DNA of 64,000 bases, taken from Sambucus nigra (taxonomy: Eukaryota > Streptophyta > Magnoliopsida > Dipsacales > Adoxaceae). The stretch is from positions 126,950,268-127,014,267 of the forward strand of contig OX422220.1 of NCBI GenBank assembly GCA_949130495.1, in the 5' to 3' direction. Shown here in pieces: positions 1-12,545 of this stretch (its first letter is position 1; each line of letters begins with the position of its first letter). The position numbers were made by a program, and so were the translations under genes. The notes below the pieces were generated by a model. It made no database searches. It worked only from the letters and a program-made list of their open reading frames with translations, and was not told where the DNA came from.

Positions 1-1058
1 CTCTTCCCACTTGTTCCATTGGAACACAATTTTTCTTCAAAATATAAAAGAAGAAAGTTTACATCAAACTTGTATTGAAGAATTTTTTGGCATGAGGACT
101 TGATGACATTGGTTGCGAATGAAAACGAGTCGTGATTGTGTAGCATTATCCAGTTATTGGCACTCTTTACAGAGAATATGGCTGAGAAGAGTGTCTAAAC
201 GGTCATAGCATTGAGAAGGTATCTATCTATGTATTCTAGTTGTAAAACTCTACCATAGTACATTTGTCTTTGTGTCAGCCCGAGTTTTTTTTTCACTATG
301 GGTTTTTCCTCGTACGCCTTGGTGTTATGCTATGATGTTTACCCTTTACACACTCAGATTAAATCATTTAGTATTGAAGATAAAATTTTGTGTAATCTAT
401 TTTGACAATGATTTGGAACATAGACCTTAGGTGTTGTTTTTAATACATAACAATAAATTAAAGGAAAATTTTTAACTCTTTTTTACAAGAAATTTTAATT
501 GGGTACTCTTTGTCCATCCCGATTTTAAGCACACACCCTCTCTGTGAGCAATAATACCCATACGCACATTTTTCTATTGAGCACCAATTTATCGAGTAGG
601 TACTTTACGCGATCCCTTTGGGAGACCAACCTAACTTGGAAGACAACCATGTGATGTTGCAAACTCTAGGTTACGGACACAATGGATATACACAAATTTT
701 CCAAAGTCATATATCTTTCTCCGCATGAAATTAGTTTCCATCTAGATGAATATATAGAATGTTCTTTTCACAAATCCTCTATGTATTTTGCCAACATAAC
801 TCCTATAGCCATGGAAGTGATTATAAAATAGAGTAGCAGCGGTGATCATGATTGAGGAGGATGCAAAAACGAAAGGTTACTTAAATACTTCTTGACTTTA
901 TCAAAGGCTTCTCAGTAAGACGGATTCCATATCATAGTGGAATCTTTGTGTAATAACTATAAGATTGTCTGCCACAACGAGGGTGGTTCAGACATTAATT
1001 TAGTAGCATATTAGAGGCGTCCTAGACTACCTTAAACCTCATTTAAGTCGTTGGTATC
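1..1058 (-). pseudogene. Fossil Tat-like gypsy pol (element F): RT end and RNase H remnant
   Basis: Read on the minus strand, this is the continuation of the RT remnant at 27572-28110; the two halves are separated by the Athila-like element Z. Recognisable pieces in order are EAFDKVKKYLSNL near 890-910, a stretch matching the PLILY...GALLAQ region of gypsy RNase H near 750-830, and KYLLDKLVLNRK near 570-606, which matches the family motif before the RNase H end. Stops and frameshifts occur every few tens of bases, so it is a dead copy. Below about 500 I see no alignable coding sequence. The assignment rests on spacing and order of several weak motifs rather than one strong one. Stretch 1-500 holds nothing else I recognise. 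Confidence 0.7.
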
Positions 1059-2630
1059 TGATTAGGCGTAAATTCTTCCCAATTTATCCCTTAATTTAGT
1101 TACTTTTAGCACCTCGAACAACGTAATCGATTTGACTTTATCTCATAATCTTGATACTGACTTATCCTAATGAGTACACCGAATTTCTGGTATTTTGTGT
1201 TGATTTTACAGGTATTTAATGTCATGTAAAGAAAGAAAGAAATTGGAAGAATCGAGAAAGACAAGAAGGAAACTCAAAAGGGAAAAAGTGTAATTTCTAC
1301 CCGAAATTCGGATGAGGCACCTAAAGAGAAGTTGAAGATATCATATTCATGATCACATAGGAAGAAACGGCACCTGACCGGAACAAAAGTTATGAGCAAT
1401 CAAAGTTCGAGAAAAAGTCAAAGAGGCAGATCGATCAGCAGGAAGCCCTGATCGGTCCGCGGTGCATATTCCAGAGAACCCTGGATAGAAAGAAAATCGA
1501 AGGAGGAAGAAAAATAAAAGAACCGCTCAGCCCCATCCCTGTCCACCCCAAAAAAAATAAAATAACCGATCCGCATTCAAGGCAGACCGATCCGCAGGAG
1601 CCCCGGACTTGTCTGGGTGTAATTTATCCTTCTCTAATGGGGAATCCTAGTGCAACTAAAACTCCTGAAACTTCGTAGGGTATATAAACCCAAGTTTTTA
1701 TCATTCTTAGGACGGAGAATTAATATAATTTTCCATAATTTTCAGAAAACCCTAGTTTAGAGATAGTTTACAATTTTAATTCCAAGATTGACGATTATTC
1801 AGATTTCTACGATTCCAAGTCTTCTTAATTACTATTTTTGTTGCTTTGGTAATATTAGCGAGTTATTTCCTCAGTCCAATTCCTTTCTACATCATTCTAC
1901 CAATTTTCCTTAGATTAATCATGGTTTTCTACAATTCAAAAGTTGTTTTCATTACTTTTAGCATGCTAGGCTAGATTTTCTAAGGTCGGGATACATGAAC
2001 CCAGTCTCATGTGATAGTTGCATGTGTATAACATTAATCCTCTGAATTTAGTGATTTATTACGATCGTATTGTGTAGGAACATGACAATTGTAGATCTTT
2101 GGATCTTGTTTTCTTCCGGGTAATCGGGATGCTTTAGAATGCAATTAGAGTGTAACTATCGCGATACCGATTTATTCGTCCTCTGATTAAGTATGGTGAG
2201 GGATTGAACCTCATATACGTAATGCTTGGGATTACTAAATTCTGGGTCTAATTATTCATTTAAATTTACGATTAGTATTTTACCTGCAATACACTAGGGT
2301 TGGGGGATTGTATTCCCGTCCTATTTTCCTCATCACATAGTTTAAAAGTTTCAAATAATTCTTCATCAGTAATTTAGGTAATTTAGTATAATTGCATCTT
2401 TTCATAATTTCAAAATTGCATCTAGTATAGTCATTTCACAAACCAAATCAATTTTCCTTTTTCTTTAGAGTTGAAGTTAGGATTCACTCATCTGTCCAAC
2501 GTCGTCACAACTCTGTTATCCTATTTCTCTGTGGATATGATCCTGACTTACCAGGTTTATTACTAACGCGATAGGGTTTCACTTGAGCCTAGAGTGAACT
2601 CACATTAGAGACACTTTCTGAGTCGCGTCA
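1059..2630 (+). repeat. 5' LTR of element Z
   Basis: Begins TGATTAGGCGTAAATTC and ends GAGTCGCGTCA, giving the TG...CA ends expected of an LTR. It matches 25979-27566 throughout, with scattered substitutions and small indels. A TATA box (TATATAAA) is at 1681-1688, preceded by a GC-rich stretch (about 1430-1620) with repeated CCGATCCG/GGTCCG-like motifs. The same ends and the same second half (from about 1960 on) occur in the LTRs of element W. Confidence 0.93.
1681..1688 (+). promoter_or_regulatory. TATA box of the Z 5' LTR
   Basis: TATATAAA sits about 620 bases into the LTR, downstream of the GC-rich U3 stretch and conserved at 26617-26624 in the other LTR. Position and context fit the LTR promoter; transcription start is inferred to lie some 30 bases downstream. 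Confidence 0.55.
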
Positions 2631-2636
2631 AGTTTT

Positions 2637-2653
2637 TGGCGTCATTGCCGGGG
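2637..2653 (+). other. Primer binding site of Z (tRNA-Asp type, mutated)
   Basis: TGGCGTCATTGCCGGGG lies 6 bases after the LTR end. The intact form, TGGCGCCGTTGCCGGGGA, is seen at 57619 in W and complements the 3' end of plant tRNA-Asp, the usual Athila primer. Here C and G have changed to T and A, consistent with deamination of a methylated CG. Confidence 0.85.
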
Positions 2654-2774
2654 TTTTAGGTAGACGTAGGATTAGATCGAGTCAATCTAAAACTTTGTCT
2701 GACAATTTCCAAAAACCCAAAAACATAAAAAAAATCAAAAAAACACAAAAAGATTCATCATCATCTCTCACAAG

Positions 2775-4211
2775 ATGTTAATGCAAAATTCTGAACTCAC
2801 TCCCACACCCCATAATACTCCAACCAGTATTCACGAAAATCCAATAGTTGAGTACGACCCCGATAGCCCTCACACTCCTAACGCCCCACAGTTCTGGATT
2901 CCACCTCCCAAACCGTCACACTCAATCTCAAATAACACTCTGTTTTCCTTCTTAGGACACACCTTCGAGAACACTTCGATCACACTAAGTGAGGACACTG
3001 ATTCGATAAGAGAGAGAGAGAGAGAGATGTCACAACACGGTAGTGCAGCCGCCGGTGAGGAAGAGGCCCCATACCGCCTGCTGAGAGAAATCTTATTTCC
3101 CGAGTGCACTATCACTCCGGGATGCATTATACTCCCGTTTTGTGCCGAGCATTTTCATTTTAAAAATGGAATGATTCAGATGTTACCCAATTACCATGGT
3201 ATGGATTGTGAAAAGACATATCTTCATATTAGGGAATTTGAGGATGTGTGCGATACTCTTAATGATCAAACTTGCACACAAGAGGTGATCTGCCTCAAAC
3301 TCTTCCCCTTTTCGCTAAAAGATAAAGCTAAGACCTGGCTATGGTCTTTACCTCCAAGCTCGATTCCATCTTGGAACGATTTGCAATCTAGATTTCTCAA
3401 GGAATTCTTTCCACCACATCGAACAATCTCCATAAAGTCTCAAATTCAGGCGTTCAAACAATCAGAAATTGAGTTATTTCATCAATGTTACGAGCGTTTC
3501 AAAGAGTTAGTTACTTCATGCCCCCATCATGGATTTGATACAATGCAAATCATTTCCTTTCTCTGTAATGTGATGAATCTTAACTCCAAACAACTCGTTG
3601 AGACCATGGGTAGTAGTCCGTTTGTCGACTTAGATGCCCACAATGCTGAGCTTCACCTGAGGCATGTCACCGAGACTACCCAATCCTGGGATACATCTGA
3701 TCTTAATGCTCAAAATCAAAATCGTCAAGTGACCACCACTCCAGCGACGTCCGGGATATTTCACGTAGATAAGAATTCTATGACGGACAGTCGATTAGAT
3801 ACGCTTGAGAAAGGATTTCCAGACCTATGTGAGGTGTATGGAAGAGGACCAACTAGATCCATACCAAACCCCATCGAGAAGGTGTGTGAGATTTTTGAGG
3901 CGGGTCATTCAATCGACGAATGCTCGACTATAACCGCCTACAAAGTAATGCTTAAGGAGAAAGTTAGTGGTATAGGAGGATTTAAGGGTAATTTCGGTGC
4001 ACCGCACGTAAATTCTTACAACCCTTCATGGAAAAACCATCCTGGTTTTAGCTATGAGCAACAACATGCTGCGATGAACCCTACTTCCCATGTTGCCCCT
4101 CCTACACCACAACACTTTCAACAAGCTCCACACATGAAGGACATGTGCAATCACCACCACCTTAAGGAGCATATATCCCGCCACCGCGGAGAATTCTCGA
4201 GGATACTATGA
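2775..4211 (+). pseudogene. gag: Z gag: Athila-type capsid polyprotein, 478 codons, cut by a frameshift
   Basis: Structural protein that would package element RNA in cytoplasmic virus-like particles. The retrotransposon gag domain covers roughly residues 140-265, with the family signature LKLFPFSLKDKAKTWL near residue 173. A zinc-knuckle-like stretch near residue 371 (CEIFEAGHSIDEC) keeps the first Cys, the His and the last Cys but has Phe in place of the second Cys. The Athila motif SYNPSWKNHPGFSY follows near residue 415. Close to the 3' end, near 4200, the frame changes: homology continues in another frame (next entry), so the last few residues here are out-of-frame sequence. A GA microsatellite (3011-3027) lies inside the frame. 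The first ATG, at 2775, follows the primer site by about 120 bases; a later ATG at 3028 is an alternative start. Confidence 0.85.
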
Positions 4212-5335
4212 ATCAAGTTATCAATAGCCAAACTGCAACCAATGCTAGATATGATCGCCTGATTGGCGACATAACTACAAGCCTGTCAAAGATATAATCC
4301 TCATTGAGTGTCCAAGAGAAGGGAAAGTTTCCTGCCTAGGGCCAAAGACCTCCACAAAGTCAAACTAGTGTTATCTCCACCTCTACTGAACATCAGGAGC
4401 AATGTCAAGCTGTGACCACTCTTAGTAGAGGGAGAGTCATTGATTTACCACATCCCCCATGCGACACAATGAAAGACAAGGAGATTTCGTTCGGCACAAA
4501 AGAGGCCGAAGATGTCCCTTTGAATGAGAGTAACAAAGAGGACGCTAGTGAGATCGAGGTAGTAGGGAAACCACCCTCCGCGGCACCATATCCCTAAAGG
4601 TTGATTCCTTCCCATAAAGGAAACCCACGTGAGGACGTGCTAGAAGTGGTAAAGCATGTAAATCTGAATTTACCTTTCCTCAATGCCATTAAGCAAATTC
4701 CAGCTTATGCAAAAGTCATCAAAGACTTTTTAAAGGTAAAGAGAAAGATGAAGGTAAAGAAAAATGTTTTTCTAGCACAGAATGTGAGCTCCATTCTACT
4801 TAACGATCTCCTGCCTAAATTCAAAGATCCCGGTGCACCCACCATTTCCTTCATCATTGGAGAAAACAAAATCGAAAAAGCCTTACTTGATTTGGGAGCA
4901 AGTGTCAATATCCTCCCTTACTCCATCTATAGGCAACTTGATTTGGGCGACCTCAAGCCCACAAGAATCACTCTCCAATTAGCGGATCGAACTGTGAAGA
5001 TCCCATGAGGTGTAGTTGAGGATGTGATCGTCCAAGTTGACACTTTCTACTTCTCGGTAGACTTTGTCATTTGGGATGAGGAGCCTTCATTCTCTTCGAG
5101 CAATAATGTTCCCATCATTATCGGGCGCCCATTTTTAGCTACGGCTAATGCTATTATCAACATCAGAAATGGGCAGATGCAACTCAATTTTGGGAACATG
5201 CCCTTAGAGACCAACATCTTCCATATAGCCCAACATACGGGGGAAGAAGATGATCTTCATGCGATGAGCTTCATAGATGAGTACTTAGAGGAGAACTACA
5301 TTGTTTGGCACACGAACGCACCCGATTGCAAATAA
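4204..5335 (+). pseudogene. pro: Z gag tail and aspartic protease, multiple stops
   Basis: One frame, shifted relative to gag, continues the Athila polyprotein. It starts with the conserved INSQTATNARYDRLIG-like stretch just after 4211, then an acidic linker, then the protease. The catalytic motif reads DLGASVN (about 4889-4909), where a D-S/T-G motif is usual, so the second active-site residue is changed to Leu. The flap and C-terminal part include NVPIIIGRPFLATANAIIN at 5108-5164, the normal GRPFL signature. In-frame stops are at about 4295, 4337, 4595 (TAA) and 5006 (TGA); the last looks like a CGA-to-TGA change. The frame runs out at 5335 inside or next to foreign sequence of element X, and the RT that should follow is missing. 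Confidence 0.85.
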
Positions 5336-5492
5336 GGTTCACTATCATATATATCGAAGCAGGAGAACGAAATCTCACCAAAAAAATCAACAATCCTAAA
5401 CATAGGGCTCTACATCAAAGAAAGCTACGCTGGAAGCATAATAAGCCGCACAGATCCTAAAGGACACTAGAACCTGATGCTCTGATACCACC
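5297..5492 (-). repeat. Stub of a second X copy (primer-side internal sequence) at the left junction
   Basis: About 195 bases nearly identical to 12353-12545, which is the primer-side end of the X interior. It includes a second copy of the tRNA-iMet-type primer site (GCTCTGATACCA at 5479-5490, read on the minus strand). In a simple insertion, target DNA plus the target duplication should lie here instead. The exact left edge is uncertain because the shared block begins inside sequence that still reads through in the Athila frame. Confidence 0.75.
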
Positions 5493-8486
5493 TGTGACAC
5501 CCCGTCTAATTAAATACCGGGTAGCTACTCCTTTATCAAATTAATACAGAATATCCAGTTGGTTCAGTCTTAGCATCACTGTCGAAAAATATTAAATTAA
5601 TTACTAGCCACCCAATATTTAAAAAAGAGAGATGTCAAATTTTATTAATTAAGCCAACAATTAAACAAGAATTTAATTAATAAACCTTCAATCGCATAAC
5701 CAATCTCATAAAAATGCTCATCGAGAAGAAATCAAATAAGTCTGGAGTAAACACTCCAATAATAAGGATGTCAGAGTAAATAATGTCCAAATACAAGAGT
5801 CTGAATAATTAATAAATAAAAAACTGAAATAATGAAAGTCCGCAACTACAACTTCTAAATGAGAATGGGCGAGATGCCCTAACTGATACAAATGAATCTG
5901 AAGGAATCAAGGATAGAATGAGGGAGTCTACTACCAAGATCCTGTAACTTCCACAGTAGCTACAGCACGTCATCAGAATGAAACTCCTAAGCTTGGCATC
6001 CCTGTGACTGGGCACCTAAAATGTTTTTTACAAAACAAAAATAGATTTGGAGGAAAACGGGTCAGAGCCCGATGTGAAAACAGTTTAAAATTTTAGCAAG
6101 TATTTAAATTACAATTAAATATAACATACTATAAACACGTTAGTTGCGTACTCTCACATGAGTTTTTTACCTCTCAACTACTGTGCACACCTAACGTATG
6201 CCTTTAACCCATCTTAGTTATGCCACTATCTAACTAGTTAATACCACTCATGCCTTCACGTTCTAACATGGAGTATCTACTCGTAATACCCAAATAAGCC
6301 ATATTTATAACCCATGCTCACATTCATTAAATTACTTTTCTCAAGTATTAATTAGATCCTCATTCTTAACCCATTCAAATATCTTAGTTATTCACATCTA
6401 CTAAGCAACAATGAACCAGTCACAAGTACATAAGTATATCACTCTCAGTACATAAATACATTTATGGCACCCCTAGGCTAAGCTGTGGTGCACGCATACT
6501 CTGCTATCGAATCCCGATACATCACATACATAAGGACTACGAGTTCTGAATCTCTCAAGAACCATTTCAATAAGAAAAATCACACATATTGGAGGCGAAT
6601 ATAGTTCACATACCCATGGGTCACGCACATACCTACGCTCCCATGGTCAGTTGACTTATCAACTCACAAATACGTTATTCACAGTCCTATGTCCTTAAGG
6701 TACCAGTCTAAATCCCCCCGAAGGCACACAAGGATAAGAGGTTCCTTTTCCAGAATAAAACTAACCTCACATGATAGCAAGTATGGTAAGTATGTCATAC
6801 ACATAATAAATCCATACATTAGGCATTCACACAACCTAAGTAATCATATATCAATATAGATGTTCACACATTTCATCTAGTTAGTCTCATACGTAGCAAT
6901 TTTACCCCGAAAATTTCATGCTATATATATTCCGTTTGATAACTCTCTTGTCGTATCAAATTGAGTACTTAACCCTACCTCAAGAGGTTACTAGGTTTCT
7001 TATTAATTTCAAATGTTATCTCAAGACTTAAAGTCAGTCCGTTCCTTCCCTTAACCTTACATCATCATAAATTCCCATTATAGCTTCAACTTGAATGTTT
7101 TCTAATCGTACCTCACTCGGTAGACCCTCGTAAGTAATAACAATCAATCCCATAAGTTATAAAAAAATTCGATAATAACTAAGGCCCTACTGACTTTATC
7201 TAAGTCCCACCAGATTATATTACTCACCCTAATAATCAACATTGGCTTTGAAATAATCCTTAAATCTTAAAGAGAAACAATTGCCAAAAGTCATCAGGGG
7301 TCGATCGATCGACATTCTTGAGTCGATCGATCGATCAAGCAGGTATCAGCCCAGAAATCCTTAACAGTTTCGGGTTATCAACTTTTTACACCTCTAAATC
7401 TTCATTCTAATGTCCAAAACTCACAAATCAATATACTAATCATCCTACTATCATGTTTACATCATTCCCCACATTTTAGATTCATTAAATCAACATATAA
7501 CATCAATATCTCGGATCAAAATACCCAATTATCATATAAAAACCTAGTTTTCCTATTTCTTCAAGAAGATCACATAATCTAATAAAATTCCATAATTCTC
7601 TACCCATAAATCATAAATTCGTGGTTGATATCATCTCTAACATTTAACTACATGTAAGACCTATCCAAATTATGATTTAAACCTTTCAAATCCCTTCAAT
7701 TTTCCTTATTCATGATATTTCTTCAATTCTAGAATGACATGTAAAATTTATGCTTTAAATCTTTGCAAGATAAATCACTTTCTTGAAAAACGTTGCTTCT
7801 AATTCGTTGATGATGTTTAGGGTTGGTCATCCTCCTTTCTCCGGCCACAAGTCCGACGAAAATGGTGGTGGTGCGTGGTGGTTTTGGTTTGGAAACCCTT
7901 TGGCAACTTCCCTCTAACTCACATAGCCCACTCTCTTATTTATGGTTGATAATGGCCCTAATATCTTTTCTAATAATATATAAATAAACTATAAAATTCG
8001 TGGGTCTTAATTCCTTAATTTTTAAAATGACCAAAATACCCTTTCGGGTTGCCCCCGGGACCCAAACTAAACCCTCGGCTACTATTTTTTGACTATCTCG
8101 ACCCTTTCGGACACGTTGGCGCACTCAAAAAGCTCATACGGATGACATAAAAATAAAATACTTTTAAATCCATTAAATTGAGTACTGACACGACTGACAC
8201 GCGCATCCTAACTAGATTACCGAAACTGTCGTATTTTTAACTCACGAAAATTTTAATAAATTCAATGATCACATATTACCATAATCACTCAGTAATATTC
8301 AACAACATAATAATAACCAAATACTAACTCTCGTCTCGCTAGCATTTATATCCGAATTAATTTTTCAATTAATAAATCCAAAATTAATTTCATGCATCCC
8401 AAATTAATTTAATAAATCCCAGAATTAAAAACAATTCCATTTCATTAACCTCATAATTAAAAGCCATAAAAATACAGGGTATTACA
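5493..8486 (-). repeat. 3' LTR of X (left, complete)
   Basis: 2994 bases. On the plus strand it begins TGTGACACCCCG and ends AGGGTATTACA. It matches 12546-20730 with roughly 5-6 percent mismatch over the first 200 bases by eye. It contains a GATC-rich palindromic stretch at 7298-7338. Small reading frames on both strands (for example 5809-6015 minus, repeated at 12862-13068) are conserved only as part of the LTR duplication. Confidence 0.88.
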
Positions 8487-11400
8487 TAATTCCTCCCTAA
8501 TAACGGAATTTCGTCCCGAAATTCGGAAAAGTAAGGCATACCTGGAAAAATTAGGTGTCCTCCAGTACTCAAAACAAAATATAAAGAAAGGCCCAATCAT
8601 TAAAGCCCTCGCTTCACAACCAGCTTGTTTAACAGTCTTGATACTTTCTCAGATTACACTTCAATAAATTCACCTTACGTTGTGCTCTTACTAAACAACA
8701 TTCGAATAAAAATAGCCTATACAACATTGGCCGCATTATCTCAATATTATTGTGAGTCCTCACCTCACTACGCATTAACTCCCGCGTTTATGAAAACACG
8801 AAATTCCCATCCTGGAAGAAATCATTAACACATTTGACTACTCTTGCCCATTCTTTGAATCTCTGTTCCCGGCGTTGTGACATTTACACAAGGAAAAAAC
8901 ACTTCAACCGGGTGATGTTACACAAAACATTTGTAAGCACCTTGTCCACTATAAATAGATACGGGTGCTTTCACCCAACTCTACCATTTAGGTAGTATCT
9001 ACTCCCTATTACCACAACATACCTCACTTACTAGTTATACCCGATTTGGAAATGTAAAGATCATAATGAATTCCAAAATTTCTTTTATACAATCCACCAG
9101 TCGTCAATCACCTTGCGTCTACACCTCGGGCTATAGGTGATACAACCCTCAGAACAAAGCGTTATTCCCACTACTTCTTGCTACCCACATTGAAGGTGGA
9201 TTTCGGGGATCTCCTCTTAGTTCTGAATAAAAATTCATGGACCATGTACCGGCATGTCCACTATCTAATATTGTAAATCACCCAAGTATATGACAATTTC
9301 TCTTCCTCTAGACAATCTGTCCCACATATTCGAGGGAGCTCGATACTTATCTATAAATTGGCAACCCCTCAAGGAAATTTACCAACTTGACTCTTCCATC
9401 CCTGGAATTGTAGGCTTGACACAGAATTATCTGGTTGGTCATCTAACCCCAATTGTTCTACTACTTACTACACCCCTTTTAATGACGACTTACACATATA
9501 ATTCTTCCCATTAGGTGAGACTTAATGATCTTCTTCTCTTGGCGTATATCAAAAGTTTTGAATCTTGCACTTATCACCACGTTGTGCACATCTGGACTCT
9601 TTGTAACTTTTTTACACCCTCTTTCTATTTACTCTTGAGTCACTCTCATCATTCGATTGGTCGGATCTCTACTCCGAATTGTCCATAATAATTAAATATT
9701 TGCCTTCTCAAGAGATATCCCCTTATTAAATGGATTTCCGCTGCCTTTTCACCAAATTCGAACGTTCTAAACTACTCACACATGAGTATACTCATTAACA
9801 CCTTCTCTTACGACGCTTAATCCCATAAGTAATAATTTCACCCATCTATATCCCTTCTTCCGGCGATTACTACATTAGTAAACCAAGATGTCTACTCCTC
9901 TTATACCCCATGCATACAGCTTTAAACATCGTATATGCTTCATACGTATTCCAAACTCTTTATTGCTTCTGCATTTGAAACGTGGCTATACCATTTGGTC
10001 ATTCTCAACCACCCCGGACTTGAAATCCTACATCCTCTTTAACCTCAATGCATTTTTCAACCCACCGTAACAAAACCAACATTTTCAGTACTTACCTCGT
10101 AATTCACTAACAACGGGCTCTACCGGCCTTACATCGTAAATTTGCCCCTTGTTACTTCCAGTTATAACTACTTACTTTCAAAACGATCGAGGTACCCAAT
10201 TAATGGACGAATGGTCAAACATCTCCCTACTACCAACCTTACGCTAAGTTTCATGCATGGGATCTCTCGCAAAGCAAAATTCAGATAAGGAACTACCCCG
10301 ATACACTACTACCTAACATTGTCGGTCGTCGGGATCCGTTACTCCCTCAGTCCATAACATGTACCCCAATATTCCCATCTCTTAACAACAAAGTTACATC
10401 TCCTTTCGCAATGACACTTAAATAAGGAACTCCTTACAAAAGACACTTTCTCTTGACATTGATGGTAATCACATTTCATATACATCATGTAATTATAATC
10501 GGGGCTCTCAAAATCCCGTCCCCAGACACACAACTATGGGTTTGAACTCCCAAATCTCTAAGGGTGATTAAACAATGCACTCTTCTTATTACGACATCCT
10601 GAGCGTTAATTATGATAACCAGCTAAACCTTTTTACTGAATAGTAAACTAATTACATTCCACATCATAACAATGAAATCCCTACTCATAACGGGAACAAA
10701 TATCCGAGACCATTATACTTTTTTAAGTATCAACAATACAAATATATATAACTATATACAAATATATAAACAGAAGTCCATACCTCTCGCAGATGGGGCC
10801 ATGTCATAACAAAACATTCTACGCCAAGGTAGTAACCCCGATGGACTAGCAATAATCGCACATAATCGGCTTAATCATTTTCATAAAAACATAATTAGGA
10901 TAATATCATACTCGTATAACACAACACTAAAATGAGTAATTTCAATAAAGTATATATATACCACTATCAATACCCCCATACATCCTTCACGGATAACAAT
11001 AAAGGTAACCCCACGATACCAGGGAAAATATTCACATAAATAATAAAATTGTCGAGATACTCACTAAACTCGTCTCTCATGCAAATATAGTAATAATAAA
11101 AATGTAGTAACTCATTCGTATCACATACAACACGCATCATCATCTGAGGATATAACTCATACTTCTATCTTGCCAATCACCCTGGATGTTCAAATGGTTC
11201 TTGCACTTAACACACCTGTCCATACCAACCGAAAATTTCAATAACCATTGTCCTTGCTAGGAATCATACCCTTTATTCCTCTACTCGCTTCGAAAAAAAA
11301 TTTAACACACGGGTTTCACTCCCCACAAAAATACCTTTACACATACTCCACTCATCTCCGGCCACATTTACCATGTTAAGGTTGTCCTTCTCTCGAACGT

Positions 11401-12545
11401 TGGTAGTCTCAACTCTAATGGCTACATCTTTTGTTCCCTTAGCTTTTGATGGCCCTAAGGAACATGCTACTGGTTTCAACATCTCTTCCCGAAATCTCCT
11501 TCGCTCATAAACAATTCAGCTTCCCAAATCATTTAAACGGGTCCCCTAATGGGTCTCCCCCTTGTGGTGTTTCACCGACACCGTTTCCCCCAGTCTCACT
11601 CTATCTGAATTCTTCGATTCGTATAGCTCCCCACATAAGGAAGCGTTTATTTCCATATTAACACATGTGACATCGTTTCCCTCTCCATATTAACATAATT
11701 CTTCTTGTATGCAGATTCTCCCTTTAATGTCCTCTTCTCCATTTCACTTACTTCACCCGGTGTAAGTTTCTCTACATAATTAAATTTCTCCTCACAAAGT
11801 GAACTTTGATCGGCCCTCTTGTGTGAGTTCAGAATCACATTCGCCTTTCACCCTGAAAATATGATGAAGGAACTTATGGTCAAACCATACGTGTACGCCT
11901 TCTCTCGACGTCACATTCCACTTCTAAGTGTGGTGATTGTCTCTCACCATTGAATCTCCGCTCTCACGAGCCCAGAAAAATTTACCCCAAATTTTCACTC
12001 CCAATGTGCCATTCCCCGATGTATGTCCAAGTCTTTGGATATATTACGTTCATTTGGATAGCACACACCATCTCCACATTTCGAGTATTTCCACTGCTGG
12101 TTCTCTTTAATGTTTCACTTAACTCTTTCTCTCCCATTCCAACCTTGTTGGGTGAGTCTAATTTGACCCCACCTTCTACTATAGTTGTGCCAGGAAGTCA
12201 CAAGTCGCGCCTTGGCCGTCTGTACCGTCCAGAACTTCCATGCCATAATATGGGTGACTTCAACTACAGTCATCCTTCTTTAATAAATTTAATAACCTCA
12301 ATTGATCCTTGCCTCCTATTGTTCGCCCAACTGTCTTCACCTCACGTACTACATTGTTTGGCGCACGAACACACCCGATTGCAAATAAGGTTCACTATCA
12401 TATATATTGAAGCAGGAGAACAAAATATCACAAAAGAAATCAACAATCTTAAACATAGGGCTCTACATCAAAGAAAGCTACGCTGGAAGAAAAATAAGCC
12501 GCACAGATCCTAAAGGACACTAGAACCTGATGCTCTGATACCACC
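8487..12545 (-). other. Interior of X, no recognisable coding region
   Basis: At 8487-8600, read on the minus strand, there is FRDEIPL followed by a purine tract (TTAGGGAGGAA) and the LTR start. That ending resembles the pol tail and polypurine tract of Tekay/Del chromoviruses, so X may derive from one. The remaining 3.7 kb has only short frames on both strands (largest 187 codons, plus strand, 11950-12513) and I find no gag zinc finger, protease, RT or integrase motif. Composition is AT-rich throughout. Confidence 0.6.
12532..12543 (-). other. Primer binding site of X (initiator tRNA-Met type)
   Basis: On the minus strand the sequence is TGGTATCAGAGC, the classic plant primer site complementary to initiator tRNA-Met, two bases from the LTR end. 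A second copy at 5479-5490 lies outside the left LTR. Confidence 0.85.

Noticed and set aside
2870..3127. Minus-strand frame of 85 codons inside Z gag
   Set aside because: It is antisense to a well-supported gag frame and has no motif of its own.
5809..6015. Short frame repeated at 12862-13068, looking like a conserved small protein
   Set aside because: Both copies lie at the same place in the two X LTRs, so similarity reflects LTR duplication and not protein conservation.
11950..12513. 187-codon plus-strand frame in the X interior
   Set aside because: No domain, runs across the primer-side sequence of a minus-strand element, and its end overlaps the primer-side repeat. Chance frame is more likely.
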